A stretch of 64,000 nt of DNA from Pseudomonas alkylphenolica (lineage in GTDB: Bacteria > Pseudomonadota > Gammaproteobacteria > Pseudomonadales > Pseudomonadaceae), in assembly GCF_000746525.1 (NCBI RefSeq), contig NZ_CP009048.1:4529501-4593500 (forward strand), written 5' to 3'. The position numbers and the translations under genes were made by a program. This document shows positions 45,567 through 55,043 of this stretch, one piece after another (the stretch's first letter is position 1; each line of letters begins with the position of its first letter). The notes beneath the pieces are model-generated. The model was given only the letters and a program-made list of their open reading frames with translations. It made no database searches and was not told the origin of the DNA.

Positions 45567-46871
45567 TCAGTTCAGTTGTTCGACGCGGATACGCACGACA
45601 TTGCCGACCACATCCTGCAAGGCTTCCAGGGCGGTAATGGCATCGTTCATACGTTGTTCGAGCACACTGTGGGTGAGCAGGATCATTGGCACCAGGCCGT
45701 CTTGTTCCTCGACTTCCTTCTGCATGATCGATTCGATGTTGATACCGCGCTCCGAAAGGATGCTTGCCACCTGAGCCAGAACGCCCGGGTGATCCTTGGC
45801 CTGGATACGCAGGTAGTAGGCCGATTCGCAGGCTTCGATCGGCAGGATCGGGTGGGCCGACAGCGAGTCCGGCTGGAAGGCCAGGTGCGGTACGCGGTTT
45901 TCCGGATCGGAGGTCATCGCGCGGACCACGTCGACCAGGTCGGCGACGACCGACGATGCGGTAGGCTCCATGCCGGCGCCAGCGCCGTAGAACAGGGTCG
46001 AACCTGCGGCATCACCGTTGACCATGACCGCGTTCATGACGCCGTTAACGTTGGCGATCAGGCGGTCGGCCGGGATCAGCGTCGGGTGCACGCGCAGCTC
46101 GATGCCGTTGGCAGTGCTGCGCGCCACACCGAGGTGCTTGATACGGTAGCCGAGGGCTTCTGCGTAGTTCACATCGGCGGTGGTCAGCTGGGTGATGCCT
46201 TCGGTGTAAGCCTTGTCGAACTGCAGCGGAATACCAAAGGCGATGGAGGCCAGGATGGTCAGCTTGTGCGCAGCATCGATGCCTTCGACGTCGAAGGTCG
46301 GATCGGCTTCGGCATAGCCCAGCGCCTGGGCTTCGGCCAGCACGTCAGGGAACGTACGGCCTTTCTCGCGCATTTCGGTCAGGATGAAGTTACCGGTACC
46401 GTTGATGATCCCGGCAACCCAGTTGATGCGGTTGGCCGACAATCCTTCGCGGATCGCCTTGATTACCGGAATACCGCCAGCCACGGCTGCTTCGAAGGCG
46501 ACGATGACGCCCTTCTCGCGCGCCTTGGCGAAAATCTCGTTGCCATGCACGGCGATCAGCGCCTTGTTGGCGGTGACCACATGCTTGCCACTGTCGATGG
46601 CCTTGAGCACCAGCTCGCGGGCCACGGTGTAACCGCCGATCAGTTCGATGACAATGTCGATTTCCGGGTTCGTTGCGACCTCGAATACATCAGCGGTAAT
46701 GGGGGTACCGGTAATCTGGCAATTCGGGTTTGGCGAACGCATGGCAATCTGTGCCACTTCGATACCACGCCCGGCGCGGCGGGCGATTTCCTCGGCGTTA
46801 CGCTGAAGTACATTGAAGGTACCGCCACCGACGGTCCCCAACCCACAGATGCCTACTTTGACCGGTTTCAC
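45567..46871 (-). CDS. hom: Homoserine dehydrogenase
   Basis: 434 residues from a GTG start at 46871, preceded by GGGGAG at 7 bases; the frame runs on to 46931 without a comparable signal. N-terminal NAD(P)-binding GICGLGTVGGGTFNVL, central catalytic region (GIINGTGNFILTEM, EADPTFDVEGIDAAHK) and a C-terminal ACT domain (YYLRIQAKDHPGVLAQVAS) that confers threonine feedback. It reduces aspartate semialdehyde to homoserine. Operon with thrC; dsbC lies 81 bases upstream. Confidence 0.97.
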   Translation of the reverse strand: MKPVKVGICGLGTVGGGTFNVLQRNAEEIARRAGRGIEVAQIAMRSPNPNCQITGTPITADVFEVATNPEIDIVIELIGGYTVARELVLKAIDSGKHVVTANKALIAVHGNEIFAKAREKGVIVAFEAAVAGGIPVIKAIREGLSANRINWVAGIINGTGNFILTEMREKGRTFPDVLAEAQALGYAEADPTFDVEGIDAAHKLTILASIAFGIPLQFDKAYTEGITQLTTADVNYAEALGYRIKHLGVARSTANGIELRVHPTLIPADRLIANVNGVMNAVMVNGDAAGSTLFYGAGAGMEPTASSVVADLVDVVRAMTSDPENRVPHLAFQPDSLSAHPILPIEACESAYYLRIQAKDHPGVLAQVASILSERGINIESIMQKEVEEQDGLVPMILLTHSVLEQRMNDAITALEALQDVVGNVVRIRVEQLN

Positions 46872-46952
46872 TGTGAACTCCCCATTGAACGAACGACGCG
46901 AAGCCGTCCGTGATAACAGCCGTCTCCCCATGGTGACGGCTCGCTTGTTGAA

Positions 46953-47687
46953 TTATTTACCGCCGGCCAACGCCAGCTTGGCAACCTGCGGCGCCGGTTG
47001 ATAACCCGGGATCACCTGACCGTCCTCAAGGACGATGGCCGGGGTCCCGTTGACACCAATCGACTGGCCCAGCTGGAATTGTTTGCTGACCGGGTTGGCA
47101 CACTTGGCAGCCTTGATTTCTTTGCCGTCGATCATCTTGTCCAGCGCGGCCTTGCGGTCGCTGGAACACCAGACAGCTTGCAGTTGTTCGTCGCCCGGGG
47201 AGCCGAGGCCCTGGCGCGGGAAGGCAACGTAGCGCACTTCAATACCGCGGCGGTTTAACTCAGGAACTTCGGCGTGCAGCTTGTGGCAGTACGGGCAGGT
47301 CGTGTCGGTAAACACAGTGATGTGCGATTTGGTTTCGCCCTTGGCAGGATAAACCACCATCTCCGCGGCTGGAATAGCATTGATGCTCTTGGCGATGGCC
47401 TGACGCTCGGTTTTTTCCGTCAGGTTGACCGGCTTGCCGTTCTGGATCTGGAACAGATAGCCCTGCACGACGAACTGGCCGTCGGCGCTGGCGTACAGTA
47501 CACGGCCGCCTTCCAGCTTGACTTCGTACAGACCGTTCAACGGGCTTGAGACAACGCTCTCGACCGGCACACCGATTTCCAGGGACTGCAGGGTCTTGCG
47601 GATCGCCTGCTCGGCGTTGTCGGCGGCAGCGGCAAAAGTGCTGACCAGCGCCAGGGCGGCGGTGGCGATAATCTGGGTCACGCGCAT
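46953..47687 (-). CDS. dsbC: Thiol:disulfide interchange protein DsbC
   Basis: 244 residues starting MRVTQIIATAALALVSTFAAA at 47687, with AGGAG upstream; an extension to 47786 is not supported. The signal peptide ends near AAA-ADN. An N-terminal dimerisation domain is followed by a thioredoxin fold with active site CPYC (TDTTCPYCHKLH) and the cis-Pro loop NGTPAIV. A second Cys pair (WCSSDR, AKCANP) is the structural disulfide. It isomerises wrong disulfides in the periplasm. xerD lies 144 bases upstream. Confidence 0.96.
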   Translation of the reverse strand: MRVTQIIATAALALVSTFAAAADNAEQAIRKTLQSLEIGVPVESVVSSPLNGLYEVKLEGGRVLYASADGQFVVQGYLFQIQNGKPVNLTEKTERQAIAKSINAIPAAEMVVYPAKGETKSHITVFTDTTCPYCHKLHAEVPELNRRGIEVRYVAFPRQGLGSPGDEQLQAVWCSSDRKAALDKMIDGKEIKAAKCANPVSKQFQLGQSIGVNGTPAIVLEDGQVIPGYQPAPQVAKLALAGGK

Positions 47688-47831
47688 GGGAACTCCTGAA
47701 GGCGGGCAAAGGGCCAGGCAAGCAACGCACGTCCTGAAAGGACGGTGGTCGTAGGGCCCTTGATGCAAACCGTCCAAGCCTACCACATCATGCCCGCCCA
47801 GACCGCCCCCGGCGATACAAGCGCTACGCGA

Positions 47832-48728
47832 TCAGCCGCGTGGGTGATGCCTGGCGTGCAGTTCCTGCAAGCGTGCCCGGGCGACATGGGTGTAGATCTG
47901 TGTGGTCGACAGATCACTGTGACCCAGCAGCATCTGTACCACCCGCAAGTCGGCACCGTGATTGAGCAGATGCGTAGCAAACGCATGGCGCAAGGTGTGC
48001 GGCGACAGGCTTTTACTGATGCCGGCGGCCTGAGCCTGATGTTTGATCCGGTGCCAGAAGGTCTGCCGGGTCATCTGCTCGCCGCGCAAGCTGGGAAACA
48101 GCACATCACTCGGACGCCCGCCGAGCAGCTCGTTGCGCCCGTCGCGCAGATAGCGCTCGATCCATACCACCGCTTCTTCGCCCATGGGTACCAGGCGCTC
48201 CTTGCTGCCTTTGCCCATCACCCGCAACACCCCCTGGCGCAGGTTGACCTGATCCAGGGTCAGGCTCACCAGCTCGGTGACCCGCAAGCCGCAGGCATAG
48301 AGGACTTCGAGCATGGCCCGGTCGCGCTGACCGATCGGCTCGCCCAGGTCTGGCGCCTGCAGCAACGCCTCCACGTCTTCTTCCGACAGGGATTTGGGCA
48401 GCGGCCGGCCCAACTGTGGCATGTCGACCTGCAAGGTCGGATCGACAGCAATCAGCTTTTCCCTCAGCAAATAGCGATAGAAGCCACGCATACCAGAGAG
48501 AAAGCGCGCGGTCGATCGCGGTTTGTAGCCTTGATCCAGGCGCCACGCCAAGTGATCATGAATCATCTCGCGCCCGGCATCAGGCAATGCCACGCCGTGC
48601 TCCTGAAGCCAGCCATTGAACAGCGCCAGATCACTGCGGTACGACTCGCGGGTATTGTCGGCCAGGCCTTTTTCCAGCCACAGGGCATCGAGGAACTGGT
48701 CGATCAGAGGATGCTCTAGTGCGGGCAT
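47832..48728 (-). CDS. xerD: Site-specific tyrosine recombinase XerD
   Basis: 298 residues. N-terminal SAM-like core-binding domain (about 5-90) and catalytic domain with Arg in ACGLRVTELVSL, the HxxR box HTLRHAFATHLL and nucleophile Tyr in TTQIYTHV near the C-terminus. With XerC it resolves chromosome dimers at dif under FtsK control. Placement next to dsbC-hom-thrC is the normal pseudomonad arrangement. No dif site was recognised in the window. It diverges from the antiporter gene, with 76 bases between the starts. Confidence 0.97.
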   Translation of the reverse strand: MPALEHPLIDQFLDALWLEKGLADNTRESYRSDLALFNGWLQEHGVALPDAGREMIHDHLAWRLDQGYKPRSTARFLSGMRGFYRYLLREKLIAVDPTLQVDMPQLGRPLPKSLSEEDVEALLQAPDLGEPIGQRDRAMLEVLYACGLRVTELVSLTLDQVNLRQGVLRVMGKGSKERLVPMGEEAVVWIERYLRDGRNELLGGRPSDVLFPSLRGEQMTRQTFWHRIKHQAQAAGISKSLSPHTLRHAFATHLLNHGADLRVVQMLLGHSDLSTTQIYTHVARARLQELHARHHPRG

Positions 48729-48804
48729 GACAACTCGAAGGCAAAAGACAGAAACGAAAAATTGCCGCTAGTCTTCCACAACACGGACGGCATAGGGAAT
48801 TGGA

Positions 48805-50607
48805 ATGAGCGAGCAACAGATATTGCTGACCTTCGGTGGCATCGGAGGCGCTGCCCTTGCCTGCCAGTGGCTGGCCTGGCGCCTGAAACTGCCGGCCATC
48901 CTCTTTCTCCTGCTCAGCGGCATTCTCGCCGGACCGATCCTCGGCTGGCTTGACCCGCAAGCGATGTTCGGCCCGCTACTGATGCCCCTGGTGTCGCTGG
49001 CCGTGGCGCTGATCCTGTTCGAAGGCAGCCTGACCCTGCACCTGTCGCAATGGCGCGAGATCGGTACGGTGGTCCGGCGCATGGTCACCCTTGGCGCGCT
49101 GTCTACCTGGCTCATCATCACCCTGGCCACCCATTGGCTGCTCGACTTCGACTGGATGCTGGCGACCTTGTTCGGCACCTTGACCCTGGTTACCGGCCCC
49201 ACCGTCATTGTGCCGATGTTGCGCGTGGTGCGACCGAAATCGACGATTGCCAACATCCTGCGCTGGGAAGGCATCGTCATCGACCCCATCGGCGCCCTGC
49301 TGGCGGTGGTGGTGTACAGCTTCATCATTGCCAGTGCAGCGGGCAACGGCCTGAGCCAGAGCCTGATAACCTTTGCCGGGGTGATCCTCTGCGGCAGTGC
49401 GTTCGGCGCCGCCGGCGGCTGGATACTGGGGCAGGTCATGCGCCAGCAATGGCTGCCCGAGTACCTGCACAACCTGGCGTCGCTGGCTGCAGTGCTGGGC
49501 ATTTTCATTGCTGCCAATCAGGTGATGCACGAATCCGGCTTGCTGGCGGTAACCATCATGGGCATGTGGCTGGCCAACATGAAAGGCGTGGATGTCCGGC
49601 AGATCCTGCACTTCAAGGAAAACCTGAGCGTGCTGCTGATTTCCGGGCTGTTCATCCTCCTCGCCGCACGGCTGGACCTGCATGCCCTGATCGGTCTAGG
49701 GCCAGCGGTACTGGCACTGTTGCTGGTGATCCAGCTGATTGCCCGGCCGCTGAACGTCGCACTGTCGACCTGGGGCTCGCAGTTGAACTGGCGGGAACGG
49801 GCCTTGCTGAGCTGGATCGCCCCTCGCGGGATCGTCGCGGCAGCGGTGTCGGCGATCTTTGCCATCCGCCTGCACGAGGCCGGCCACCAAGGCGCCCTGC
49901 TGCTGGTGCCGCTGACCTTTGCCGTGATCATCGGCACCGTGGTGCTGCAAAGCGCTACGGCGCGGCCACTGGCCCGCCTGCTGAAAGTGGCCGAGCCCGC
50001 CCCCAGCGGCTTTCTGATCGTCGGTGCCAACCCACCTGCACGGATCATTGCCAAGGCGCTGCAACAACTCGACTGCCGGGTGCTGTTGACCGATTCGAGC
50101 TGGGAAAACATCCGTGCCGCGCGCATGGAGGGGCTGCCGACCTACTTTGGCAACCCGGCGTCACAGCATGCCGACGCCCACCTGGACCTGGTTGGCCTCG
50201 GTCACTTGCTCGGGCTTTCGCCTTCAGGAGAACTGAACACCCTGGCCTGCGCACGTTTTCGTCATGACTTTGGCCACGCGCGCCTGTTCGTGCTGGCCAG
50301 CGGCCTGGAGGCACGGCGCAGTGACAAGCATCGCGCCAGCGATGAACATCGCGGGCACGTCCTCGGCACCCAGGCCCTGACATACGTGCAACTGGCCAAC
50401 CAGCTACATCAGGGCGCCGAGCTGTACAGCACCCACCTGACCGAGACCTTTGGCTGGGAGGACTATCAGGCCCTGCATGGCGAGCGGGCGACCTTGCTGT
50501 TTGCCCGGGACGCCAGTGGCTGGGTGCATGTGTTCGGACCGGACAGTGTACTCAAGCCGGGGGCTGGGTGGACGGTGGTGGCGTTGATTCAGCCGGAGCG
50601 AAGCTGA
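48805..50607 (+). CDS. Cation:proton antiporter (CPA1/NhaP type) with nucleotide-binding tail
   Basis: 600 residues. About 12-13 membrane helices cover residues 5-400, with the CPA1 features LPAILFLLLSGILAGPILGW, SLAVALILFEGSL, TGPTVIVPMLR and WEGIVIDPIGALLAVVV (the ion-binding Asp). The C-terminal 190 residues include a TrkA-N/RCK-like segment (GFLIVGANPPARIIAKALQQ, then VLLTDSSWENIRAARMEGLP), probably regulatory. It exchanges Na+ or K+ for protons at the inner membrane. GGGAATTGGA precedes the start. The next gene is convergent, with a REP pair between. Confidence 0.92.
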   Translation: MSEQQILLTFGGIGGAALACQWLAWRLKLPAILFLLLSGILAGPILGWLDPQAMFGPLLMPLVSLAVALILFEGSLTLHLSQWREIGTVVRRMVTLGALSTWLIITLATHWLLDFDWMLATLFGTLTLVTGPTVIVPMLRVVRPKSTIANILRWEGIVIDPIGALLAVVVYSFIIASAAGNGLSQSLITFAGVILCGSAFGAAGGWILGQVMRQQWLPEYLHNLASLAAVLGIFIAANQVMHESGLLAVTIMGMWLANMKGVDVRQILHFKENLSVLLISGLFILLAARLDLHALIGLGPAVLALLLVIQLIARPLNVALSTWGSQLNWRERALLSWIAPRGIVAAAVSAIFAIRLHEAGHQGALLLVPLTFAVIIGTVVLQSATARPLARLLKVAEPAPSGFLIVGANPPARIIAKALQQLDCRVLLTDSSWENIRAARMEGLPTYFGNPASQHADAHLDLVGLGHLLGLSPSGELNTLACARFRHDFGHARLFVLASGLEARRSDKHRASDEHRGHVLGTQALTYVQLANQLHQGAELYSTHLTETFGWEDYQALHGERATLLFARDASGWVHVFGPDSVLKPGAGWTVVALIQPERS

Positions 50608-50608
50608 T

Positions 50609-50669
50609 CGCGGGGCAAGCCCGCTCCCACCGGCATCACCTCACCAGTGGGAGCGGGCTTGCCCCGCGA
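50609..50669. repeat. Inverted REP pair
   Basis: Opposed REP cores between the convergent antiporter and thioesterase genes. Confidence 0.95.
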
Positions 50670-50677
50670 TAAATTGT

Positions 50678-51085
50678 TCAGAATCCGGGTAGAACCGGCA
50701 CCGGCCGCTTGTCGTCATCGATGGCAACAAAGCTGAACAAGCCGTGAATGGCCTTCTCGCGGCTGTCGCAACTCATGCTTTCGACAAACACCTCGACTTC
50801 GACCTTGAGACTGGTATTGCCGACCGCAGCCACCCGACCGACCAGCTCGACAATGGAACCAGCGGCAATCGGGTGCTTGAAGTCGATCCGGTCGGTAGAC
50901 ACGGTCACCAGCGGCAAACGGCAGAAGCGCGTGGCGGCGATGAACGACACTTCGTCCATCCAGGCCAGGGCGGTTCCGCCAAACAGGGTGTTGTGGTGGT
51001 TGGTGGTGGACGGGAACACCGCTTTGGTGACACGGGTCACCGACAGTTCGGTGCGGCGTTCGATTTCCTGCTCTCTGGGGCTCAT
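50678..51085 (-). CDS. Acyl-CoA thioesterase, hotdog fold (YciA/ACOT type)
   Basis: 135 residues from the ATG at 51085 (MSPREQEIERRTELSVTRVT); a GTG three codons upstream is possible and an open frame to 51262 crosses the rplS terminator. The hotdog helix carries the signature NHHNTLFGGTALAWMDEVSF, including the conserved Asn/His at its start and catalytic Asp. It hydrolyses acyl-CoA esters in the cytoplasm; relatives act as hexamers. It sits downstream of the ribosomal operon terminator and is expressed separately. Confidence 0.92.
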   Translation of the reverse strand: MSPREQEIERRTELSVTRVTKAVFPSTTNHHNTLFGGTALAWMDEVSFIAATRFCRLPLVTVSTDRIDFKHPIAAGSIVELVGRVAAVGNTSLKVEVEVFVESMSCDSREKAIHGLFSFVAIDDDKRPVPVLPGF

Positions 51086-51117
51086 AAACTTCACATCTGG
51101 GACAAATTGCAGACAAC

Positions 51118-51146
51118 AAAAAAGCAGCCCGAAGGCTGCTTTTTTC
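51118..51146 (-). terminator. Rho-independent terminator of the rpsP-rplS operon
   Basis: AAAAAAGCAGCC/GGCTGCTTTTTT stem with a four-base loop, 34 bases after the rplS stop. Confidence 0.94.
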
Positions 51147-51179
51147 GCATGGCGGCTGCAGCCGCCGGTCAAACTGTCA

Positions 51180-51530
51180 TCAGGACAGTTTTTCCTTGAT
51201 GCGAGCGGCTTTACCGGACAGGTCGCGCAGGTAGTACAGCTTGGCTTTACGCACGTCACCACGACGTTTCACGGCCAGGCTGTCGATTTGCGGGCTGTAG
51301 GTCTGGAAAGTACGCTCTACACCAACACCGTTGGAGATCTTGCGAACAGTGAAAGCGCTGTTCAGACCACGGTTACGCTTGGCGATTACAACGCCTTCGA
51401 AAGCCTGCAGACGCGAACGATCGCCTTCCTTCACTTTCACCTGAACGACGATGGTGTCGCCCGGGGCAAAGGTCGGGATCTCTTTGGACATCTGCTCAGC
51501 TTCGATCTGCTGAATGATTTTGTTGGTCAT
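51180..51530 (-). CDS. rplS: 50S ribosomal protein L19
   Basis: 116 residues, start [20 protein letters not shown] with AGGAG upstream. The KOW-like SH3 barrel shows [20 protein letters not shown] and the conserved [21 protein letters not shown]19 sits at the interface of the two subunits. Last gene of the rpsP-rimM-trmD-rplS operon (42 bases after trmD). Confidence 0.99.
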   Translation of the reverse strand: MTNKIIQQIEAEQMSKEIPTFAPGDTIVVQVKVKEGDRSRLQAFEGVVIAKRNRGLNSAFTVRKISNGVGVERTFQTYSPQIDSLAVKRRGDVRKAKLYYLRDLSGKAARIKEKLS

Positions 51531-51572
51531 GCTGTGCTCCTAAGGTAAATCGTCGGATCTACCATCGATACG

Positions 51573-52325
51573 TTAACTATCGTCCCGCTCTCGGAGATAC
51601 TCCTCGAGCAGCTTCTTCTCTTCTCCAGAAAGTGAGCGACTTTCCAGAAGATCGGCGCGTCGTTCATAGGTCCGCCCAAGGGACTGCTGTAAACGCCATC
51701 GCCGGATGTGTGCATGGTTGCCACTAAGCAACACGTCGGGAACACGCTGATCCGCATACACCTCCGGTCGGGTGTAGTGCGGGCAATCAAGCAGACCATC
51801 GGTGAAGGAATCTTCCTCCGCCGAGTCCGCATGCCCTAAAGCTCCGGGCAGCAGTCGCGTAACCGCATCAATCAGGACCATCGCCGGTAGCTCGCCACCA
51901 GACAGGACATAGTCGCCAATCGACCACTCTTCATCGACATGAGCTTCAATAAAACGCTCGTCAATGCCTTCGTAACGACCGGCTATCAGAATCAACGATT
52001 CGTGCTTCGCCAGGTCTTTGACCGCCGACTGAGTCAGCTTGCGGCCTTGCGGGCTCAGGTAAATCACCTTCGCCGCCTCTCCGGTTGCCTGCCTGGCATG
52101 TACCAGGGCGTCTTCCAGAGGCTTGATCTTCATCACCATGCCCGGACCACCGCCAAACGGCCGATCATCCACCGTATGGTGACGATCTGTGGTGTAGTCC
52201 CGCGGATTCCAGCAGGTCAGTTGCAACAACCCCTGTTTCACCGCGCGGCTGGTAATGCCGTACTCACTGATGGCCGAGAACATCTCGGGGAACAACGTAA
52301 TGACATCTACGCGCAGGCTGGCCAT
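51573..52325 (-). CDS. trmD: tRNA (guanine-N1)-methyltransferase TrmD
   Basis: 250 residues. Methylates G37 of tRNAs reading CNN or CCN codons, preventing +1 frameshifting. It is a knotted SPOUT enzyme; motifs [37 protein letters not shown] and the trefoil-knot [21 protein letters not shown] are present. Three bases after rimM, indicating coupled translation. Confidence 0.98.
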   Translation of the reverse strand: MASLRVDVITLFPEMFSAISEYGITSRAVKQGLLQLTCWNPRDYTTDRHHTVDDRPFGGGPGMVMKIKPLEDALVHARQATGEAAKVIYLSPQGRKLTQSAVKDLAKHESLILIAGRYEGIDERFIEAHVDEEWSIGDYVLSGGELPAMVLIDAVTRLLPGALGHADSAEEDSFTDGLLDCPHYTRPEVYADQRVPDVLLSGNHAHIRRWRLQQSLGRTYERRADLLESRSLSGEEKKLLEEYLRERDDS

Positions 52326-52328
52326 TGC

Positions 52329-52865
52329 TTAGAAGTCCGCATCCCATTCCACCCTCATCTCGCCTGCAACCAGGTCGATCTTCAACACGCATTGCTCTGT
52401 ATAGGGCAACAGGCGTTCACGATCATCCAGGCTGCCCGCGCAGGGCTTGACCACCATTACATCGTTCGCGCCGGTCTCCAACAGGTGATCAACCTTGCCG
52501 AACAGCTGTTCGTCCTGGTTGATGACTTTCAGACCTACCAACTGGTACCAGTAGTACTCGTCGCTAGGCAGGTTGGGCAAAAGGCTACGCGAGATACAAA
52601 TCTCATAACCGCTCAGAAGACGTGCTTCATCACGATCGTCGAGGCCTTTGAGCTTGGCGACCAGGTCCTTTTGAGTGGAACGGCCACTGACCAGCTCGAC
52701 CTGTTTTACCTTCCCTTCGTGCCGAAGCGTCCAGTTACGGTAATCCAACAGGTTTTCAATCGGATCGGTAAAGGAAAAGACCTTCACCTCGCCGCGAACG
52801 CCGTGAACCGAAAAAATCTTGCCGACAACGATCAAGTCATCAGCTTTTTCTGGCGTCGCGCTCAT
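52329..52865 (-). CDS. rimM: Ribosome maturation factor RimM
   Basis: 178 residues. An N-terminal barrel with VVGKIFSVHGVRGEVKVFSF, and a C-terminal PRC-barrel (EYYWYQLVGLKVINQDEQLF; MRVEWDADF at the end). It binds S19 and helps 30S head assembly. Five bases after rpsP and three before trmD. Confidence 0.97.
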   Translation of the reverse strand: MSATPEKADDLIVVGKIFSVHGVRGEVKVFSFTDPIENLLDYRNWTLRHEGKVKQVELVSGRSTQKDLVAKLKGLDDRDEARLLSGYEICISRSLLPNLPSDEYYWYQLVGLKVINQDEQLFGKVDHLLETGANDVMVVKPCAGSLDDRERLLPYTEQCVLKIDLVAGEMRVEWDADF

Positions 52866-52870
52866 CGTGC

Positions 52871-53122
52871 TCAGGCAGCAGCCTTGGCAGCTTGTTTCAG
52901 CAGTTGAGCAACGCGCTCGGACGGCTGTGCGCCAACGCTCAGCCAGTGAGCAACGCGGTCTTCTTTAACGGACAGACGAACTTCCTGACCACGAGCGATA
53001 GGGTTGAAGAAACCAACCTGCTCGATGTGCGAACCGGTAACCGGGTTACGCGAGTCGGTCACGGTCAGGGTGTAAAATGGGCGCTTTTTAGAGCCACCAC
53101 GGGCAAGACGGATGGTTAGCAT
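52871..53122 (-). CDS. rpsP: 30S ribosomal protein S16
   Basis: 83 residues from [20 protein letters not shown] at 53122; the open frame to 53224 would add 34 residues not found in S16. The conserved [20 protein letters not shown] is present. First gene of the operon with rimM, trmD and rplS. Confidence 0.99.
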   Translation of the reverse strand: MLTIRLARGGSKKRPFYTLTVTDSRNPVTGSHIEQVGFFNPIARGQEVRLSVKEDRVAHWLSVGAQPSERVAQLLKQAAKAAA

Positions 53123-53275
53123 TGAACATCGTTCCTGTAGTCGGTGCTGCAAATCATAATGCACAGCGGGCACACGGGTGCCCGAAAGGCCGCATATTCT
53201 CAAGGAATATCCGGACTTTTGCAAATGCCTTTTTACCGGGGCAAATAGGCCTGCCTGCAGATTTGCGAATAACGC

Positions 53276-53291
53276 TGCCTTATATAAGGCA
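53276..53291. promoter_or_regulatory. Perfect palindrome with TATATA core upstream of rpsP
   Basis: TGCCTTATATAAGGCA reads the same on both strands. It could be a small hairpin, an operator, or simply a -10 region for rpsP about 150 bases from the start codon. No -35 was convincingly placed. Confidence 0.4.
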
Positions 53292-53328
53292 ACAGTGTCC
53301 CGCCCGATGGGCTAAGGTGTTCACTTCG

Positions 53329-53399
53329 GTGGGAGCGGGCTTGCCCCGCGATTGCGTTTTGTCAGAAAAATCGCATCGCGGGGCAAGCCCGCTCCCACC
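53329..53399. repeat. Inverted REP pair, opposite arm order
   Basis: The GGGAGCGGGCTTGCCCCGCG arm comes first and the GCGGGGCAAGCCCGCTCCCA arm second, the reverse of most pairs in this window, with a 23-base loop. Confidence 0.95.
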
Positions 53400-53470
53400 G
53401 AGGCTCGCAGCTTTTGCCCGGGGCGGGTTCCAATCGCCGGCGCGCATTCGCGCCGACGACCTGAATAGGG

Positions 53471-54847
53471 TTACAGCTTGGGCATGCCGCCGCCGGGCAT
53501 CATACCGCCCAGGCCGCGCATCATTTTCGCCATGCCACCTTTGGCAGAAAACTTCTTCATCATCTTCTGCATCTGCTTGTGCTGCTTGATCAGGCGACCG
53601 ATATCCTGCACCTGGGTGCCGGAGCCCATGGCGATCCGGCGCTTGCGCGAACCGCTGATCAGCTCAGGGTCGCGGCGCTCGGCCGGGGTCATGGAGTTGA
53701 TGATCGCTTCCATCTGTTTGAACTGCTTTTCGGCTGCGCCCTGGGCATTGCCCATCTGCGCCAGGTTGACCCCGCCGATGCTTGGCAGCTTGTCCATGAG
53801 GCCGCCGAGGCCGCCCATGTTCTTCATCTGTTGCAGCTGGTCACGGAAGTCTTCGAGATCGAAGCCCTTGCCCTTCTTCAGCTTCTTGGCCAGTTTGTCG
53901 GCCTTTTCCTTGTCGAGGGTTTGCTCGGCCTGCTCGATCAGGCTGAGTACGTCGCCCATGCCAAGGATGCGCGAAGCAATACGGTCGGGGTGGAACGGCT
54001 CGAGCGCTTCGCTCTTCTCGCCCATACCGATGAACTTGATCGGCTTGCCGGTAATGGCCCGCACCGACAGCGCGGCACCGCCACGGGCGTCGCCATCGAC
54101 CTTGGTCAGGATCACACCGGTCAGCGGCAGCGCATCACCAAACGCCTTGGCGGTGTTGGCAGCATCCTGACCGGTCATGGCGTCGACCACGAACAAGGTC
54201 TCGATCGGCTTGACCGCGGCGTGCAGGTCCTTGATCTCGGTCATCATCTCGGCGTCGATGTGCAGACGACCGGCGGTGTCGACGATGACCACGTCGATGA
54301 ACTTCAACTTGGCTTCACGGATCGCCGCTTCAGCGATGGCCACTGGCTTCTGGCTGATGTCGGACGGGAAGAAGGTAACGCCGATATCGCCCGCCAGTGT
54401 CTCCAGCTGTTTGATCGCCGCCGGACGGTAGACGTCAGCCGACACCACCATCACCGACTTCTTCTTGCGCTCTTTCAGGAAGCGCGCCAGCTTGCCGGCG
54501 GTGGTGGTCTTACCCGCACCCTGCAAACCGGCCATCAAGACCACCGCTGGCGGCGCGGCGTTGAGCGTCAGCTCTTCGTTGGCCGCACCCATCATGCCTT
54601 CGAGCTCGGCCTGGACAATCTTCACGAATGCCTGGCCCGGGGTCAGGCTGCGCGACACCTCGGTGCCGACCGCGCGCTCCTTGATCTTGTTGACGAAATC
54701 CTTGACCACCGGCAGGGCGACGTCAGCCTCGAGCAACGCCATACGCACTTCACGCAGGGTGTCTTTGATGTTGTCTTCGGTCAGCTTGGCCTTGCCAGTG
54801 ACATGGCGCAGCGTCTGTGACAGACGGTCGGTCAGGTTTTCAAACAT
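53471..54847 (-). CDS. ffh: Signal recognition particle protein Ffh
   Basis: 458 residues. N domain (1-85), GTPase G domain with G1 LQGAGKTTTAGKLA (about 107-120), DTAGRLHIDAEMM and TKVDGDARGG, and a methionine-rich M domain ending GGMMPGGGMPKL that binds signal peptides and 4.5S RNA. It brings inner-membrane proteins to FtsY and SecYEG. A TATAAT -10-like site lies 86 bases upstream. Divergent from the ccsA-like gene. Confidence 0.98.
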   Translation of the reverse strand: MFENLTDRLSQTLRHVTGKAKLTEDNIKDTLREVRMALLEADVALPVVKDFVNKIKERAVGTEVSRSLTPGQAFVKIVQAELEGMMGAANEELTLNAAPPAVVLMAGLQGAGKTTTAGKLARFLKERKKKSVMVVSADVYRPAAIKQLETLAGDIGVTFFPSDISQKPVAIAEAAIREAKLKFIDVVIVDTAGRLHIDAEMMTEIKDLHAAVKPIETLFVVDAMTGQDAANTAKAFGDALPLTGVILTKVDGDARGGAALSVRAITGKPIKFIGMGEKSEALEPFHPDRIASRILGMGDVLSLIEQAEQTLDKEKADKLAKKLKKGKGFDLEDFRDQLQQMKNMGGLGGLMDKLPSIGGVNLAQMGNAQGAAEKQFKQMEAIINSMTPAERRDPELISGSRKRRIAMGSGTQVQDIGRLIKQHKQMQKMMKKFSAKGGMAKMMRGLGGMMPGGGMPKL

Positions 54848-54932
54848 GGTGATCCTTTCAGGCTCTGTAGAACCGAGGTTTATCAGCTGCCTCTGGCGTA
54901 TTCGACGGGCCTTGGGCAGGGGCAGATCGGCG

Positions 54933-54938
54933 ATTATA
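54933..54938 (-). promoter_or_regulatory. Putative ffh -10 element
   Basis: Reverse strand TATAAT about 86 bases before the ffh start, within the 196-base divergent region. No clear -35 at 17 bases. Confidence 0.35.
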
Positions 54939-55043
54939 ACGAAGACTCGGGCAAGCGCACACCTCGCCGTCGGCTGGCAGTCTTCCTTGACAGGCGCGTT
55001 CTATGCCAAACTCAATTCTTTTCGGGCTTGCCTAACAGGACTT

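Larger units (their letters stand above)
53123..53470. other. ffh-rpsP intergenic region (348 bases)
   Basis: No gene is seen. The region holds the rpsP leader and promoter, a 16-base perfect palindrome TGCCTTATATAAGGCA (53276-53291) and a REP pair (53329-53399). The palindrome centre TTATATAA also resembles a -10 box in either direction. Confidence 0.8.

Noticed and set aside
46872..46952. Hairpin GCCGTC/GACGGC after dsbC as a terminator
   Set aside because: No U-run follows on the reverse strand; at most a weak attenuator, so not listed as a feature.
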